Below are positions 6,563 to 14,021 of a DNA stretch of 14,845 nt, piece after piece. Source of the DNA: an uncultured Clostridium sp. GTDB taxonomy: Bacteria; Bacillota; Clostridia; Clostridiales; Clostridiaceae. Below the pieces are notes generated by a model, which made no database searches, was not told the DNA's origin, and saw only the letters and a list, made by a program, of their open reading frames with translations. The translations under genes were made by a program, and so were the position numbers. The stretch's first letter is position 1, and each line of letters begins with the position of its first letter. Location of the stretch: positions 1-14,845 of the forward strand of contig CAKVFO010000086.1 in the NCBI GenBank assembly GCA_934746785.1. Reading direction: 5' to 3'.

Positions 6563-6617
6563 ACAAAAAACGACAAAGAGATTGTGTGAATTGCATTGAA
6601 ATATAAAGCCTATAATA

Positions 6618-6644
6618 TAAAGAAAAAGATATTGTATACGATAA
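6618..6644 (+). promoter_or_regulatory. Sigma-D promoter of the divergent flagellin
   Basis: TAAAGAAA (6618-6625), an 11-base spacer and TACGATAA (6637-6644) match the sigma-28 form, with 6 of 8 positions in the -10 and the same -35 sequence as the promoter at 3122. Transcription should start near 6651, giving a leader of about 20 bases without the CsrA-type hairpin of the main flagellins. Confidence 0.8.
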
Positions 6645-6671
6645 TAATAAAAAAACAAGGGAGAGTGAAAA

Positions 6672-7529
6672 ATGAGATTATGTCATAACATGAATTCTTT
6701 GAAATTATATAATAAGTATCAAAAGAATTTGTTAGTCAACGAAACTGCGATAAAGAATATAAGCTCTGGAATAAAGATAAATAGAGCAAAAGATAATCCT
6801 GATAAGATTGGACAGTCAGAAAGCATGAAAATAAGAATAAGAAGTATGCAGATGGCACAACAAAATATGCAGGATGGAACATCTATGCTTCAAGTAGCTG
6901 ATGGTGCATTACAACAGATTAATGATATTCTTTCTAGAGTAAAAGAATTGGCTGTAGAAGCAGCAACTGATACAAATACTGTAGAGGAAAAAACAATAAT
7001 TCAAGGAGAAATAAATTCTTTATTAAAAGGAATAGATGATATAGCGAATAATACTGAATTTAATGGAATAAAACTTATAGGAAACTTAGATGTAAATGAC
7101 AATGGAAGTCCAAAATATAAAATTGCGATAACAGGTTCAGAAGTAGGAGAAAGTTTAAAGATTCCAATGTTTAATGTTAAGTCCACTATATTGAGAGATT
7201 CAGATGGAAATTCTTTATCAGATGTTAGTGTATTAACTGGTGATAACTGCGAAAATGCACTTAAGACAATTGATGATGTTATATCTGTTGTTTCGAGAAT
7301 TAGAGGAGAATATGGTGCGATTTCTAATAAATTTGGCTCAACATATGATAGATTGGCAAGCAGTGCAGATGTGGTTCAAAATGCAAGTAGTAAGCTGACT
7401 GATGCAGATTTAGCGGAAGAAATATTAAAACTTTCAAAAGGTCAAATTAAGTATCAAACTCAAATAGCCTTAATTGCACAAAGTAATGATTTTCCGAGGG
7501 ATGCCTTGAAAATATTAGACAAACTGTAA
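6672..7529 (+). CDS. Divergent flagellin (minor or specialised flagellin-family protein)
   Basis: This 285-residue protein has flagellin architecture. N-terminal D0/D1 shows HNMNSLKLYNKYQKNL and ISSGIKINRAKDNPDKIGQS (30-49) against the main flagellins' LSSGLRINRAGDDAAGLSIS, then LSRVKELAVEAATDTN (87-102). C-terminal helices (about 195-285) end in DFPRDALKILDKL. The centre (about 135-195) is short and holds a glycine/asparagine-rich part (NLDVNDNGSPKYKIAITGS). It has two cysteines (Cys4, Cys193). The loss of AGDDAAG and the R-to-K change in the RELAV core mark it as a clear paralogue rather than a recent duplicate. GGGAGAG at 6659-6665 is 6 bases before ATG. It is monocistronic, with its own sigma-D promoter and terminator. 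It may be a minor filament subunit, for example near the hook or under other conditions; its exact role is unknown. Confidence 0.88.
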   Translation: MRLCHNMNSLKLYNKYQKNLLVNETAIKNISSGIKINRAKDNPDKIGQSESMKIRIRSMQMAQQNMQDGTSMLQVADGALQQINDILSRVKELAVEAATDTNTVEEKTIIQGEINSLLKGIDDIANNTEFNGIKLIGNLDVNDNGSPKYKIAITGSEVGESLKIPMFNVKSTILRDSDGNSLSDVSVLTGDNCENALKTIDDVISVVSRIRGEYGAISNKFGSTYDRLASSADVVQNASSKLTDADLAEEILKLSKGQIKYQTQIALIAQSNDFPRDALKILDKL

Positions 7530-7535
7530 ACTGAG

Positions 7536-7594
7536 AGAAGTAGTGGCTGAAAGTATTAAAAATGGTTTAAAAAGTCATTACTTCTTTTGATTTG
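7536..7594 (+). terminator. Terminator after the divergent flagellin
   Basis: A 13-bp stem with two G-U pairs (AGAAGTAGTGGCT at 7536-7548 with 7573-7585) and a loop of about 24 bases is followed by TTTGATTTG. The long loop makes it weaker than the flagellin terminator, so some read-through into the flgB operon is possible. Confidence 0.7.
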
Positions 7595-7637
7595 TGAAAG
7601 AATGAGCGTAAAATATATAAAATTCCTAATTTACATA

Positions 7638-7666
7638 TGGAAAAATAAAACGGTATAGATTATAAT
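7638..7666 (+). promoter_or_regulatory. Possible sigma-A promoter of the flgB-fliK operon
   Basis: TATAAT (7661-7666) is a perfect -10. TGGAAA (7638-7643), 17 bases upstream, matches TTGACA at 4 of 6 positions. No sigma-D motif is seen in 7595-7755. This fits an early-class operon read by the housekeeping sigma factor. The start would fall near 7673, giving a leader of about 80 bases. Confidence 0.45.
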
Positions 7667-7755
7667 AGTATCATGTAGGTATAAAGAACGAGACATTATA
7701 TTACAAAAAACAACATTTAAAAATAAAGTGGTGTGAGAAGTTTAGGGGGTGTATT

Positions 7756-8163
7756 ATGGCAATAAATTTAGTTGGAGGAGTTGGAAGCTCCTATGATTTA
7801 TTAAAAGAGGGTATACAAGCTGCGAATAAAAGAGCAGAAATTATAGCTAATAATATGGCAAATGTTAATACGGCTAATTATAAAAAATTCAGTGTGGTAT
7901 TTGAAGATAACTTAAAAGGTATTAATAATTCAGATTTAGCAATGAAAAAGACCAATGTTGAACATATGTCAAATGGAAATAGTGATGGTAATATAACAGT
8001 TGTTGAAGACAAAAGTTCCAGTATGCGAGAAGATGGAAATAATGTTGACTTGGATGTTGAAAAAGTAGAACAAGCTGCTAATACATTAAAGTATAATGCT
8101 TTAATTACACAAGCAAATACAAGATTAAGCAATACTAAATATGTAATAAGTGGAGGAAACTAA
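7756..8163 (+). CDS. flgB: Flagellar basal-body rod protein FlgB
   Basis: This 135-residue proximal rod subunit forms part of the drive shaft next to FliE and the MS ring. It carries the N-terminal rod motif IIANNMANVNTANYKK (29-44) and the FlgB signature REDGNNVDLDVE (91-102), followed by a C-terminal helix. Like other rod proteins it lacks a cleaved signal and is exported by the flagellar type III system. The length is normal for FlgB (about 130 residues). A strong ribosome site, AGGGGGTG (7744-7751), precedes ATG. It is the first gene of the operon, and only one base separates it from flgC. Confidence 0.95.
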   Translation: MAINLVGGVGSSYDLLKEGIQAANKRAEIIANNMANVNTANYKKFSVVFEDNLKGINNSDLAMKKTNVEHMSNGNSDGNITVVEDKSSSMREDGNNVDLDVEKVEQAANTLKYNALITQANTRLSNTKYVISGGN

Positions 8164-8164
8164 A

Positions 8165-8569
8165 ATGAGTAGTTTTGATTCAATGAGAATTAGTGCTAGT
8201 GGATTATCCGCAGAGAGATTGAGAATGGATACAATAACCTCTAATATGGCTAATGCGTCAACAACAAGAACAGAAGATGGTGGACCATATGTTAGAAAGG
8301 TTGCAGTTTTTAAGGAAGTGCTAGATGCAGCAGGTAAGCTTAATGGGGTACAAGCTGTGGCTATACAAGATGATAAGTCGGCATTTAGAACTGAATATGA
8401 TCCAACTAATCCAGATGCAAATGAAGAAGGATATGTACTTTATCCTAATGTAAATATTTTGAATGAAATGGCAGATATGATTGCTTCTACTAGAGCTTAT
8501 GAAGCAAATGCAGATACATTAGATGCAAATAAAAGTATGTTTATGAAAGCATTAGAGATTGGTAAATAG
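8165..8569 (+). CDS. flgC: Flagellar basal-body rod protein FlgC
   Basis: This 134-residue proximal rod subunit assembles with FlgB. It shows the N-terminal rod motif ITSNMANASTTRT (24-36), the FlgC-type core YDPTNPDANEEGYVLYPNVN (78-97) and the C-terminal helix with TRAYEANADTLD (109-120). I chose ATG 8165, 8 bases after GGAGG (8152-8156); an in-frame GTG at 8150 would overlap that ribosome site and add residues not typical of FlgC. The ribosome site lies inside the end of flgB, so the two are probably coupled. The protein is secreted by the flagellar type III system without a cleaved signal. Confidence 0.95.
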   Translation: MSSFDSMRISASGLSAERLRMDTITSNMANASTTRTEDGGPYVRKVAVFKEVLDAAGKLNGVQAVAIQDDKSAFRTEYDPTNPDANEEGYVLYPNVNILNEMADMIASTRAYEANADTLDANKSMFMKALEIGK

Positions 8570-8580
8570 GAGATGAATTT

Positions 8581-8889
8581 ATGAGAGTTAATAGTTATGT
8601 TCCAAGTGAAGAGATTTTTCAAATTAATAACACTTCAAATGTTAATGCAAAAAGTAAAGCTAATGGAGTAGAAAGTTTTTCAGAGATTTTATCAAGTTCT
8701 CTTGATAAGGTGAATGATGCTCAAGTGGCAGCAGAAAATATGAATACGGCTTTTGTGTCGGGAGATGAAACTCAAATTAGTGATGTAATGCTTGCGGGTG
8801 AAGAAGCCAAAATATCATTACAGTTTGCAGTTCAAGTAAGAAATAAGTTAATAGATGCATACAAAGAATTAACAAATATGCAGTTATAA
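8581..8889 (+). CDS. fliE: Flagellar hook-basal body protein FliE
   Basis: The 102-residue FliE links the MS ring (FliF) to the rod and is the first protein exported by the flagellar type III system. The N-terminal 30 residues are polar and variable. The family core lies at about 31-102: SFSEILSSSLDKVNDAQ, then DVMLAGEEAKISLQFAVQVRNKLIDAYKELTNMQL-like helices, with the typical VRNKLIDAY segment near residue 86. AGGAG (8568-8572) overlaps the flgC stop and is 8 bases before ATG. Length and position between flgC and fliF are canonical. Confidence 0.94.
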   Translation: MRVNSYVPSEEIFQINNTSNVNAKSKANGVESFSEILSSSLDKVNDAQVAAENMNTAFVSGDETQISDVMLAGEEAKISLQFAVQVRNKLIDAYKELTNMQL

Positions 8890-8907
8890 AAGTAAGGAGT
8901 GCTATAG

Positions 8908-10470
8908 ATGAAAAAGCTTTCGGAATTCTTTAAAAAGCTTTGGACAAAGTTTAAATCCTTTAGTAAAAAGATAAGGGTTATGATTGTTGTAGCTGCAGTC
9001 ACAGTATTAATTGCATTAGTCAGTTTGATAGTATATTCGACTTCTACCAAGTATTCGGTATTATTTTCGAATTTAGATTCTACAGACTCTAATACAATAA
9101 TATCTAAGTTGACTGAGCAGAAAGTAGAATATAAGGTTGAGGGAGATTCAATTTTAGTTCCAAGTGATAAAAAAGATGAACTAAGGTTAAATTTATCATC
9201 AAATTTGACATCGGGAAGTACTGGTTATGAATTAATGGATAATAGTAATTCTTTTGGAATGACAGATGAAGAGTTCGCTATAAAAAAAGTGAGAATGGTA
9301 CAAGGCGAACTAGAAAAAAGTATTAAAAGTTTAGATGCTGTTGAATCAGCAAGAGTTCACATTACTCAAGCGGAAAATTCTGTTTTTGTTAAAAATAAAC
9401 AAGAAGGTAAAGCAGCGGTAATATTACAGCTTAAAACAGGTCAGACAATAACCAAAGATCAGGTGAAATCAATAGTTGCTATGGTATCAGCAGCAACAGA
9501 AGATATACCACAAGAAAATGTACAAGTTATAGATAGTAATATGAACTTACTAAGTGATGGGTTAAATCTTGAAAATGGGGATGGTACTGTAAGTTCTGAA
9601 ACTATACAGCAAAATAAAAATTTAGAAGAACAAAGTGGACAAAAATATGCAGATGCAATAGTTAAATTATTAGAACCAGTAGTAGGTAAGAATAAAGTTT
9701 CTGCAAATGTAAATGTAGATTTGGATTTTGATTCCAAGAAGACAACAACAAAAACAATAGATCCTAATAAGGTTATAGTTAGTCAACAAACAACTAAGGA
9801 ATCATCGAAATCAGATAACGGTGCTGTTGGAGGAAGCACTGTTGACAACAACTTGAGTAATACAATTGAAGAAGATAATAAGAATATTGTAAATAATAAA
9901 GAATCACAAACTACTAATTATGAATCAGGAAATTCAGAATCAACTGTTATAAGTAGTCCAGGTGAAATCAAGAGAATGACAGCATCTATTTTTATAAATG
10001 ATGGTGCTTTAGATGAAGACACTAGAGAACAACTTGAAAAGTCAGTTGCATCAGCTATTGGTATAGACACATCAAGAGGTGATGAAATTACGTTAGTAGG
10101 AATGGATTTTGATACAGCAGCAGATGAAGCAGCAAAATCTCAAGTAGAAGCTTTTAATAATGAAGTAGCTGCAGCAAAGAGAAATAAATTAATTATGTGG
10201 GCTGTTATTGGAGGTTTAGTAGTAATAGCTGTTATTACAGCAATAGTATTGATTTTAAGAAAGAGAAATCAAGATGAAGAAGATGAAGAAGACGAAGAAG
10301 ATAAACTATTAGATGTTGTAATAGACGATACAGCACAATATAAGCCAATTGAATTAAATGTTGAAAGTCCACAGACTAAGATAGAAAATGAAATTAAAAA
10401 CTATGCTAAAGAAAAACCAGACCAGGTAGCAGATATAGTTAAGTCGTGGTTGACAGAAAATGAGAGGTGA
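8908..10470 (+). CDS. fliF: Flagellar MS-ring protein FliF
   Basis: This 520-residue integral membrane protein forms the MS ring, the platform for the rod, the export gate and the rotor. A basic amphipathic N-terminus is followed by membrane segment 1 (about 24-44), then periplasmic-side ring-building domains (e.g. SARVHITQAENSVF, about residue 150). A polar Ser/Thr/Asn-rich collar insertion lies at about 280-350. Membrane segment 2 is at about 428-450. The cytoplasmic tail (451-520) begins with an acidic run (456-465) and ends in PDQVADIVKSWLTE, the FliG-binding helix. AAGGAG (8894-8899) is 8 bases before ATG. fliF is followed at once by its partner fliG, whose ribosome site lies in the fliF stop region. 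Confidence 0.96.
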   Translation: MKKLSEFFKKLWTKFKSFSKKIRVMIVVAAVTVLIALVSLIVYSTSTKYSVLFSNLDSTDSNTIISKLTEQKVEYKVEGDSILVPSDKKDELRLNLSSNLTSGSTGYELMDNSNSFGMTDEEFAIKKVRMVQGELEKSIKSLDAVESARVHITQAENSVFVKNKQEGKAAVILQLKTGQTITKDQVKSIVAMVSAATEDIPQENVQVIDSNMNLLSDGLNLENGDGTVSSETIQQNKNLEEQSGQKYADAIVKLLEPVVGKNKVSANVNVDLDFDSKKTTTKTIDPNKVIVSQQTTKESSKSDNGAVGGSTVDNNLSNTIEEDNKNIVNNKESQTTNYESGNSESTVISSPGEIKRMTASIFINDGALDEDTREQLEKSVASAIGIDTSRGDEITLVGMDFDTAADEAAKSQVEAFNNEVAAAKRNKLIMWAVIGGLVVIAVITAIVLILRKRNQDEEDEEDEEDKLLDVVIDDTAQYKPIELNVESPQTKIENEIKNYAKEKPDQVADIVKSWLTENER

Positions 10471-10475
10471 TAGGT

Positions 10476-11492
10476 GTGTCCAGAGATAATGGTAAGTTAA
10501 CAGGAGTTCAAAAAGCGGCTGTGTTATTTATAACTTTGGGTCCAGATGCATCATCAGCAATCTTAAAAAGGTTGCCGGAATCAGAAATACAAAAAATAAC
10601 CTATGAAATAGCAAATATTACTTCTGTAAATTCAGAACAAAGAGAAGGGATATTAAATGAATTCTTAGAAATGAATAAAGCTAGGGATTATATCCTTGAA
10701 GGTGGTATGGATTATGCAAGAGAGCTATTATCAAAAGCGTTAGGATCTCAAAGAGCTAGTGAAATACTTGAAAAAGTTTCAGAAGCTACTCAGCAGTATA
10801 GACCTTTTGCTATTGCAAGAAAAGCAGATGCACATCAATTATTAAATGTTATAGCATATGAACATCCACAAACTATTGCATTAATTTTATGTTATTTAAC
10901 ACCAGAAAAAGCAGCTCAAGTTATGGCTGAGCTGCCAGAAGAAAAGCAAAGTGAAGTGGCGTTTAGAGTTGCTACAATGAAAGATACTTCACCAATGGTT
11001 ATAAAAGAAATAGAAAAAGTACTTGAAAGTAAGCTATCTTCAGTAGTAAGAACTGAAATGACTTCTCTTGGAGGAGTTGAAACATTAGTTGATATCTTAA
11101 ATCAGGTTGATAGAACAACTGAGAAAAATATTACTGAAAGTCTTGAAAGAGAAGATGCTGAACTTGCAGATAAGATTAAAAGTTCTATGTTCGTATTTGA
11201 AGATATTCTTACTCTTGATGATGTATCTATTCAAAGAATTCTTAGAGAAGTTGAAGTTAAAGAACTTGCACTTGCACTTAAAGGATGCTCTGATGAAGTT
11301 GGTGAAGCAATTTACAGAAATCAATCAAAGAGAGCTGCAGCTTCACTAAAGGAAGATATGGAATTCTTAGGACCAGTAAGATTAATGGATGTAGAACATG
11401 CACAACAAACTATTGTTTCTATAATTAGAAGATTAGACGATGCTGGAGAAATCATAATTTCAAGAGGTGGCGAAGATGCAATCATCTTATAG
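10476..11492 (+). CDS. fliG: Flagellar motor switch protein FliG
   Basis: The 338-residue rotor protein binds the FliF tail, interacts with the stator for torque and joins FliM in the switch. The N-domain LTGVQKAAVLFITLGPDAS (8-26) binds FliF. The middle domain has the EHPQ motif (129-132), which contacts FliM. GGVETLVDILNQVDR (199-213) begins the C-terminal armadillo part, with MFVFEDI (238-244) and the torque helix around EDMEFLGPVRLMDVE (293-307), where the charged residues are kept. I chose GTG 10476: GAGGTGAT (10464-10471) upstream is a near-perfect match to the end of 16S rRNA, and the resulting MSRDNGKLTGVQKA fits other clostridial FliG starts. GTG 10467 would lie inside that site. The last 17 bases overlap fliH. 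Confidence 0.95.
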   Translation: MSRDNGKLTGVQKAAVLFITLGPDASSAILKRLPESEIQKITYEIANITSVNSEQREGILNEFLEMNKARDYILEGGMDYARELLSKALGSQRASEILEKVSEATQQYRPFAIARKADAHQLLNVIAYEHPQTIALILCYLTPEKAAQVMAELPEEKQSEVAFRVATMKDTSPMVIKEIEKVLESKLSSVVRTEMTSLGGVETLVDILNQVDRTTEKNITESLEREDAELADKIKSSMFVFEDILTLDDVSIQRILREVEVKELALALKGCSDEVGEAIYRNQSKRAAASLKEDMEFLGPVRLMDVEHAQQTIVSIIRRLDDAGEIIISRGGEDAIIL

Positions 11493-12237
11493 TGTAGTAA
11501 AAAGAAACTATGTTCGAGATGGTAATGAGAAGGTGATATCAACTGAATATAATACTCCAGATATTATGAGTATGGATGACAGTGATTTATCACAAGTAGA
11601 AATAGAAAGAAAAAACTATATCTCAAGTTATGAAAACATAGGTAAAAATATAATTGCTGATGCTAAAAGGGAATGTGAAAAACTAAAAATACAAGCAATG
11701 AAAAATGCAGAAATTATAGAAAAAGAAGCTTATAAAAAAGGATATGAGCAGGGACAGGCAAATGGATACGAAGATGGCAAAAAGGAAGCTATTGATAGTA
11801 TCCTTCCTCAAGCTCAAGTGGAAGCTGAGAATATAAGAAATGAAGCTTTACAAATTCTTATGAATGCACAAAGTGACTATAATAGCTATATGGATGATAG
11901 GAGTATTGAAATAGTCAGATTGTCATTTAATATAGCTGAAAAGATTTTGAAACGGGAAGTTTTAAAAGATGAAGGAATCGACAGCATAATTGAAGATGCT
12001 TTTGAACAATATAAAGGATCTGAGAACTGCGTTATAAGATGTAATGAAGCTCATACTGAGGAATTAAAGTCTAAGTTAGAGAATTGGAAGAAAAAATACG
12101 ATATTTCCGGGGAAATTTTTATTATGTCAGATAATAAACTTGAACCAGGAAATGCATGGATTGAGAAGTCTTCAGGGAAAATGGAAGTTGGAATTGACAT
12201 TGGACTTGAGAAACTTGAAAAAGCAATTTTGGGGTAA
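11476..12237 (+). CDS. fliH: Flagellar export ATPase regulator FliH
   Basis: The 253-residue FliH forms the stalk that ties the FliI ATPase to the rotor (FliN) and restrains its activity. A variable N-terminus is followed by a long coiled coil (about 40-150), inside which GYEQGQANGYEDG (89-101) forms a perfect run of three GxxxG steps, the family's characteristic helix-packing repeat. The C-terminal half (about 150-253) is the FliI-binding, V-ATPase E-subunit-like domain (e.g. IVRLSFNIAEKILKRE, then PGNAWIEKSSGKMEVGI). I chose ATG 11476 because AGAGG (11463-11467) is 8 bases upstream; an in-frame GTG at 11467 would lie on that site. It overlaps fliG by 17 bases, indicating coupling. Confidence 0.9.
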   Translation: MQSSYSVVKRNYVRDGNEKVISTEYNTPDIMSMDDSDLSQVEIERKNYISSYENIGKNIIADAKRECEKLKIQAMKNAEIIEKEAYKKGYEQGQANGYEDGKKEAIDSILPQAQVEAENIRNEALQILMNAQSDYNSYMDDRSIEIVRLSFNIAEKILKREVLKDEGIDSIIEDAFEQYKGSENCVIRCNEAHTEELKSKLENWKKKYDISGEIFIMSDNKLEPGNAWIEKSSGKMEVGIDIGLEKLEKAILG

Positions 12238-12253
12238 AAGAGAGTGAGACGTA

Positions 12254-13561
12254 TTGGATATAAATTTTGAAGAGTTAAATAGCAAAATTAATGATACTAC
12301 TACAATATATGTTGAGGGTACAGTAAGTAAAGTTATAGGATTAACAATAGAAGTAGAAGGTGTTAAAGCTTTCGTTGGAGAATTGTGTAAGATTTACAAT
12401 GAAAAAAATGAACCTATAAACTGTGAAGTGGTAGGATTTAGAGAAAAAAATGTCTTACTAATGCCTTTAGATGAGGTAAATGGAATATCAGCAGGATGTA
12501 AAGTTGTACCCCAGAGAAGGCCTCTTGATGTAAATTGTTCAGATGAACTTTTGGGAAAAGTTCTTGATGGATTAGGAAATCCTTATGATGATATAAAACT
12601 AAGAGAAAATGTAAGGTATCCTCTAGAAAATGAGCCGCCAGATCCTTTAAAGAGGAAAAGAATAAAGGATATTATGCCGACAGGAGTAAGAGCTATAGAT
12701 GGTTTCTTAACAGTTGGTGAAGGACAAAGAATTGGTATATTTGCAGGTAGTGGTGTTGGTAAAAGTACAACTCTTGGTATGATAGCAAGAGAAGCTGAGG
12801 CAGATGTTAATGTTATTAGTCTTATTGGAGAAAGAGGTAGAGAGGTTCTTGAATTTATTGAAAAAGATTTAGGACCAGAAGGTATGAAAAAGTCAGTAGT
12901 TGTCTGCGCAACTTCAGATAAACCGGCATTAATAAGATTAAAAGGTGCATTAACTGCTACAGCAATAGCAGAATATTTTAGAGATCAAGGAAAAAAAGTA
13001 ATCCTGATGATGGATTCTGTAACTAGATATGCAATGGCACAGAGAGAAGTTGGTCTTGCGATAGGTGAGCCGCCAGCAACAAAGGGGTATACACCTTCAG
13101 TATTTGCAAAACTTCCAAGATTAATGGAAAGAGCAGGTACATCAGATAAGGGATCTATTACAGCATTTTATACGGTACTTGTTGATGGTGATGATTTTAA
13201 TGAACCAATTGCAGATGCAGTTAGAGGTATTTTAGATGGGCATATTGTGTTATCAAGAAGTTTAGCACATAAGAATCATTATCCAGCAATCGATATATTA
13301 AATAGTGTAAGTAGACTTATGTCTCAAATAGCTTCAGCTGAACATAAAAATTCAGCATCATATGCTAGAGATTTATTAGCAACTTACAAAGATTCGGAAG
13401 ATATGATTAATATTGGAGCTTATGCAAGAGGCAGTAATCCTAAAATAGATTTAGCTATTCAATATAATGAACCATTGAATAAATTTTTAAGACAAGGTAT
13501 AGATGAGAAGTCAGAATTTGATGAAAGTATTCATGTACTAACATCATTGTTTAATAAATAA
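12254..13561 (+). CDS. fliI: Flagellar type III export ATPase FliI
   Basis: This 435-residue F1-beta-like ATPase drives export of rod, hook and filament proteins. It has an N-terminal beta-barrel domain (about 1-90), then the catalytic core: Walker A AGSGVGKST (164-172), GERGREV (192-198) with the catalytic glutamate, Walker B VILMMD (249-254), the secretion-ATPase signature VTRYAMAQREVGLAIGEPPA (256-275) and DGHIVLSR (328-335). The C-terminus (about 370-435) is helical. All key residues are present. The start is TTG 12254: an in-frame stop at 12245-12247 rules out anything longer, no ATG is near, and GAGTGA (12242-12247) serves as the ribosome site. The TTG may lower its output relative to FliH. 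Related F1/V1 ATPases and virulence type III ATPases are excluded by the fliH/fliJ context. Confidence 0.96.
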   Translation: MDINFEELNSKINDTTTIYVEGTVSKVIGLTIEVEGVKAFVGELCKIYNEKNEPINCEVVGFREKNVLLMPLDEVNGISAGCKVVPQRRPLDVNCSDELLGKVLDGLGNPYDDIKLRENVRYPLENEPPDPLKRKRIKDIMPTGVRAIDGFLTVGEGQRIGIFAGSGVGKSTTLGMIAREAEADVNVISLIGERGREVLEFIEKDLGPEGMKKSVVVCATSDKPALIRLKGALTATAIAEYFRDQGKKVILMMDSVTRYAMAQREVGLAIGEPPATKGYTPSVFAKLPRLMERAGTSDKGSITAFYTVLVDGDDFNEPIADAVRGILDGHIVLSRSLAHKNHYPAIDILNSVSRLMSQIASAEHKNSASYARDLLATYKDSEDMINIGAYARGSNPKIDLAIQYNEPLNKFLRQGIDEKSEFDESIHVLTSLFNK

Positions 13562-13574
13562 ATGAGGGTGTAAT

Positions 13575-14018
13575 ATGGCAAAAGGGTATAAATTTAGTTT
13601 GCAAAAAGTTTTAGAATTAAGAGAAGATAAAGAAGAAGAGAGTAAAAGACTTTTTTCACAAAGTCAAAATAATAAACTTAAAACAGAAAATGAACTTAAC
13701 TCTTTAAAAGAACAATATGAAAACTATAAAGGTATAAAACCTGGAGAAGATGTCATATATCAAAAAGTTAAAAGGCGTTATATATTTGCACTTCAAGGCG
13801 GTATTAAAGAAAAAGAAAAGGAATTAGCAGCCAGAGAAAGAGAACTTGAAGTGAGAAGAAGAGATCTTAAAAATAAACAGATAGATAGAAAAACGGTAGA
13901 AACTTTGAGAGATAAACAATATGCAAGTTTTATCAAAGCTCAAGAAATGAAAGAACAAAATGATCTTGACGAATTTGCATTATATGCATATATGAGAACT
14001 TTGAAAGGGGGTGAATAA
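13575..14018 (+). CDS. fliJ: Flagellar export chaperone FliJ
   Basis: This 147-residue highly charged protein is predicted to be one long antiparallel coiled coil. It starts with KGYKFSLQKVLELRED (3-18), the usual FliJ opening, and continues with Lys/Glu-rich heptads such as KEKEKELAARERELEVRRRD (78-97). FliJ sits in the centre of the FliI hexamer, like the gamma subunit of F1, and couples ATP use to the export gate. GAGGGTG upstream and 13 bases from fliI place it in the operon. Sequence is poorly conserved in this family, so the call rests on the coiled coil, length, opening motif and position. Confidence 0.9.
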   Translation: MAKGYKFSLQKVLELREDKEEESKRLFSQSQNNKLKTENELNSLKEQYENYKGIKPGEDVIYQKVKRRYIFALQGGIKEKEKELAARERELEVRRRDLKNKQIDRKTVETLRDKQYASFIKAQEMKEQNDLDEFALYAYMRTLKGGE

Positions 14019-14021
14019 GAG

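Noticed and set aside
6602..6616. TATAAA and TATAAT before the divergent flagellin as a sigma-A -10
   Set aside because: The TTGACA at 6560-6565 is much too far away, and other -35 candidates leave a spacer of only about 14 bases. The sigma-D match is far better.
8150..8164. GTG 8150 as the flgC start
   Set aside because: It overlaps the GGAGG ribosome site that serves ATG 8165, and the added residues do not fit FlgC.
10467..10475. GTG 10467 as the fliG start
   Set aside because: It lies inside the extended ribosome site GAGGTGAT; GTG 10476 has correct spacing and gives the usual FliG N-terminus.
11107..11349. Open frame on the + strand within fliG
   Set aside because: It is an out-of-frame shadow of well-conserved FliG C-terminal coding sequence.
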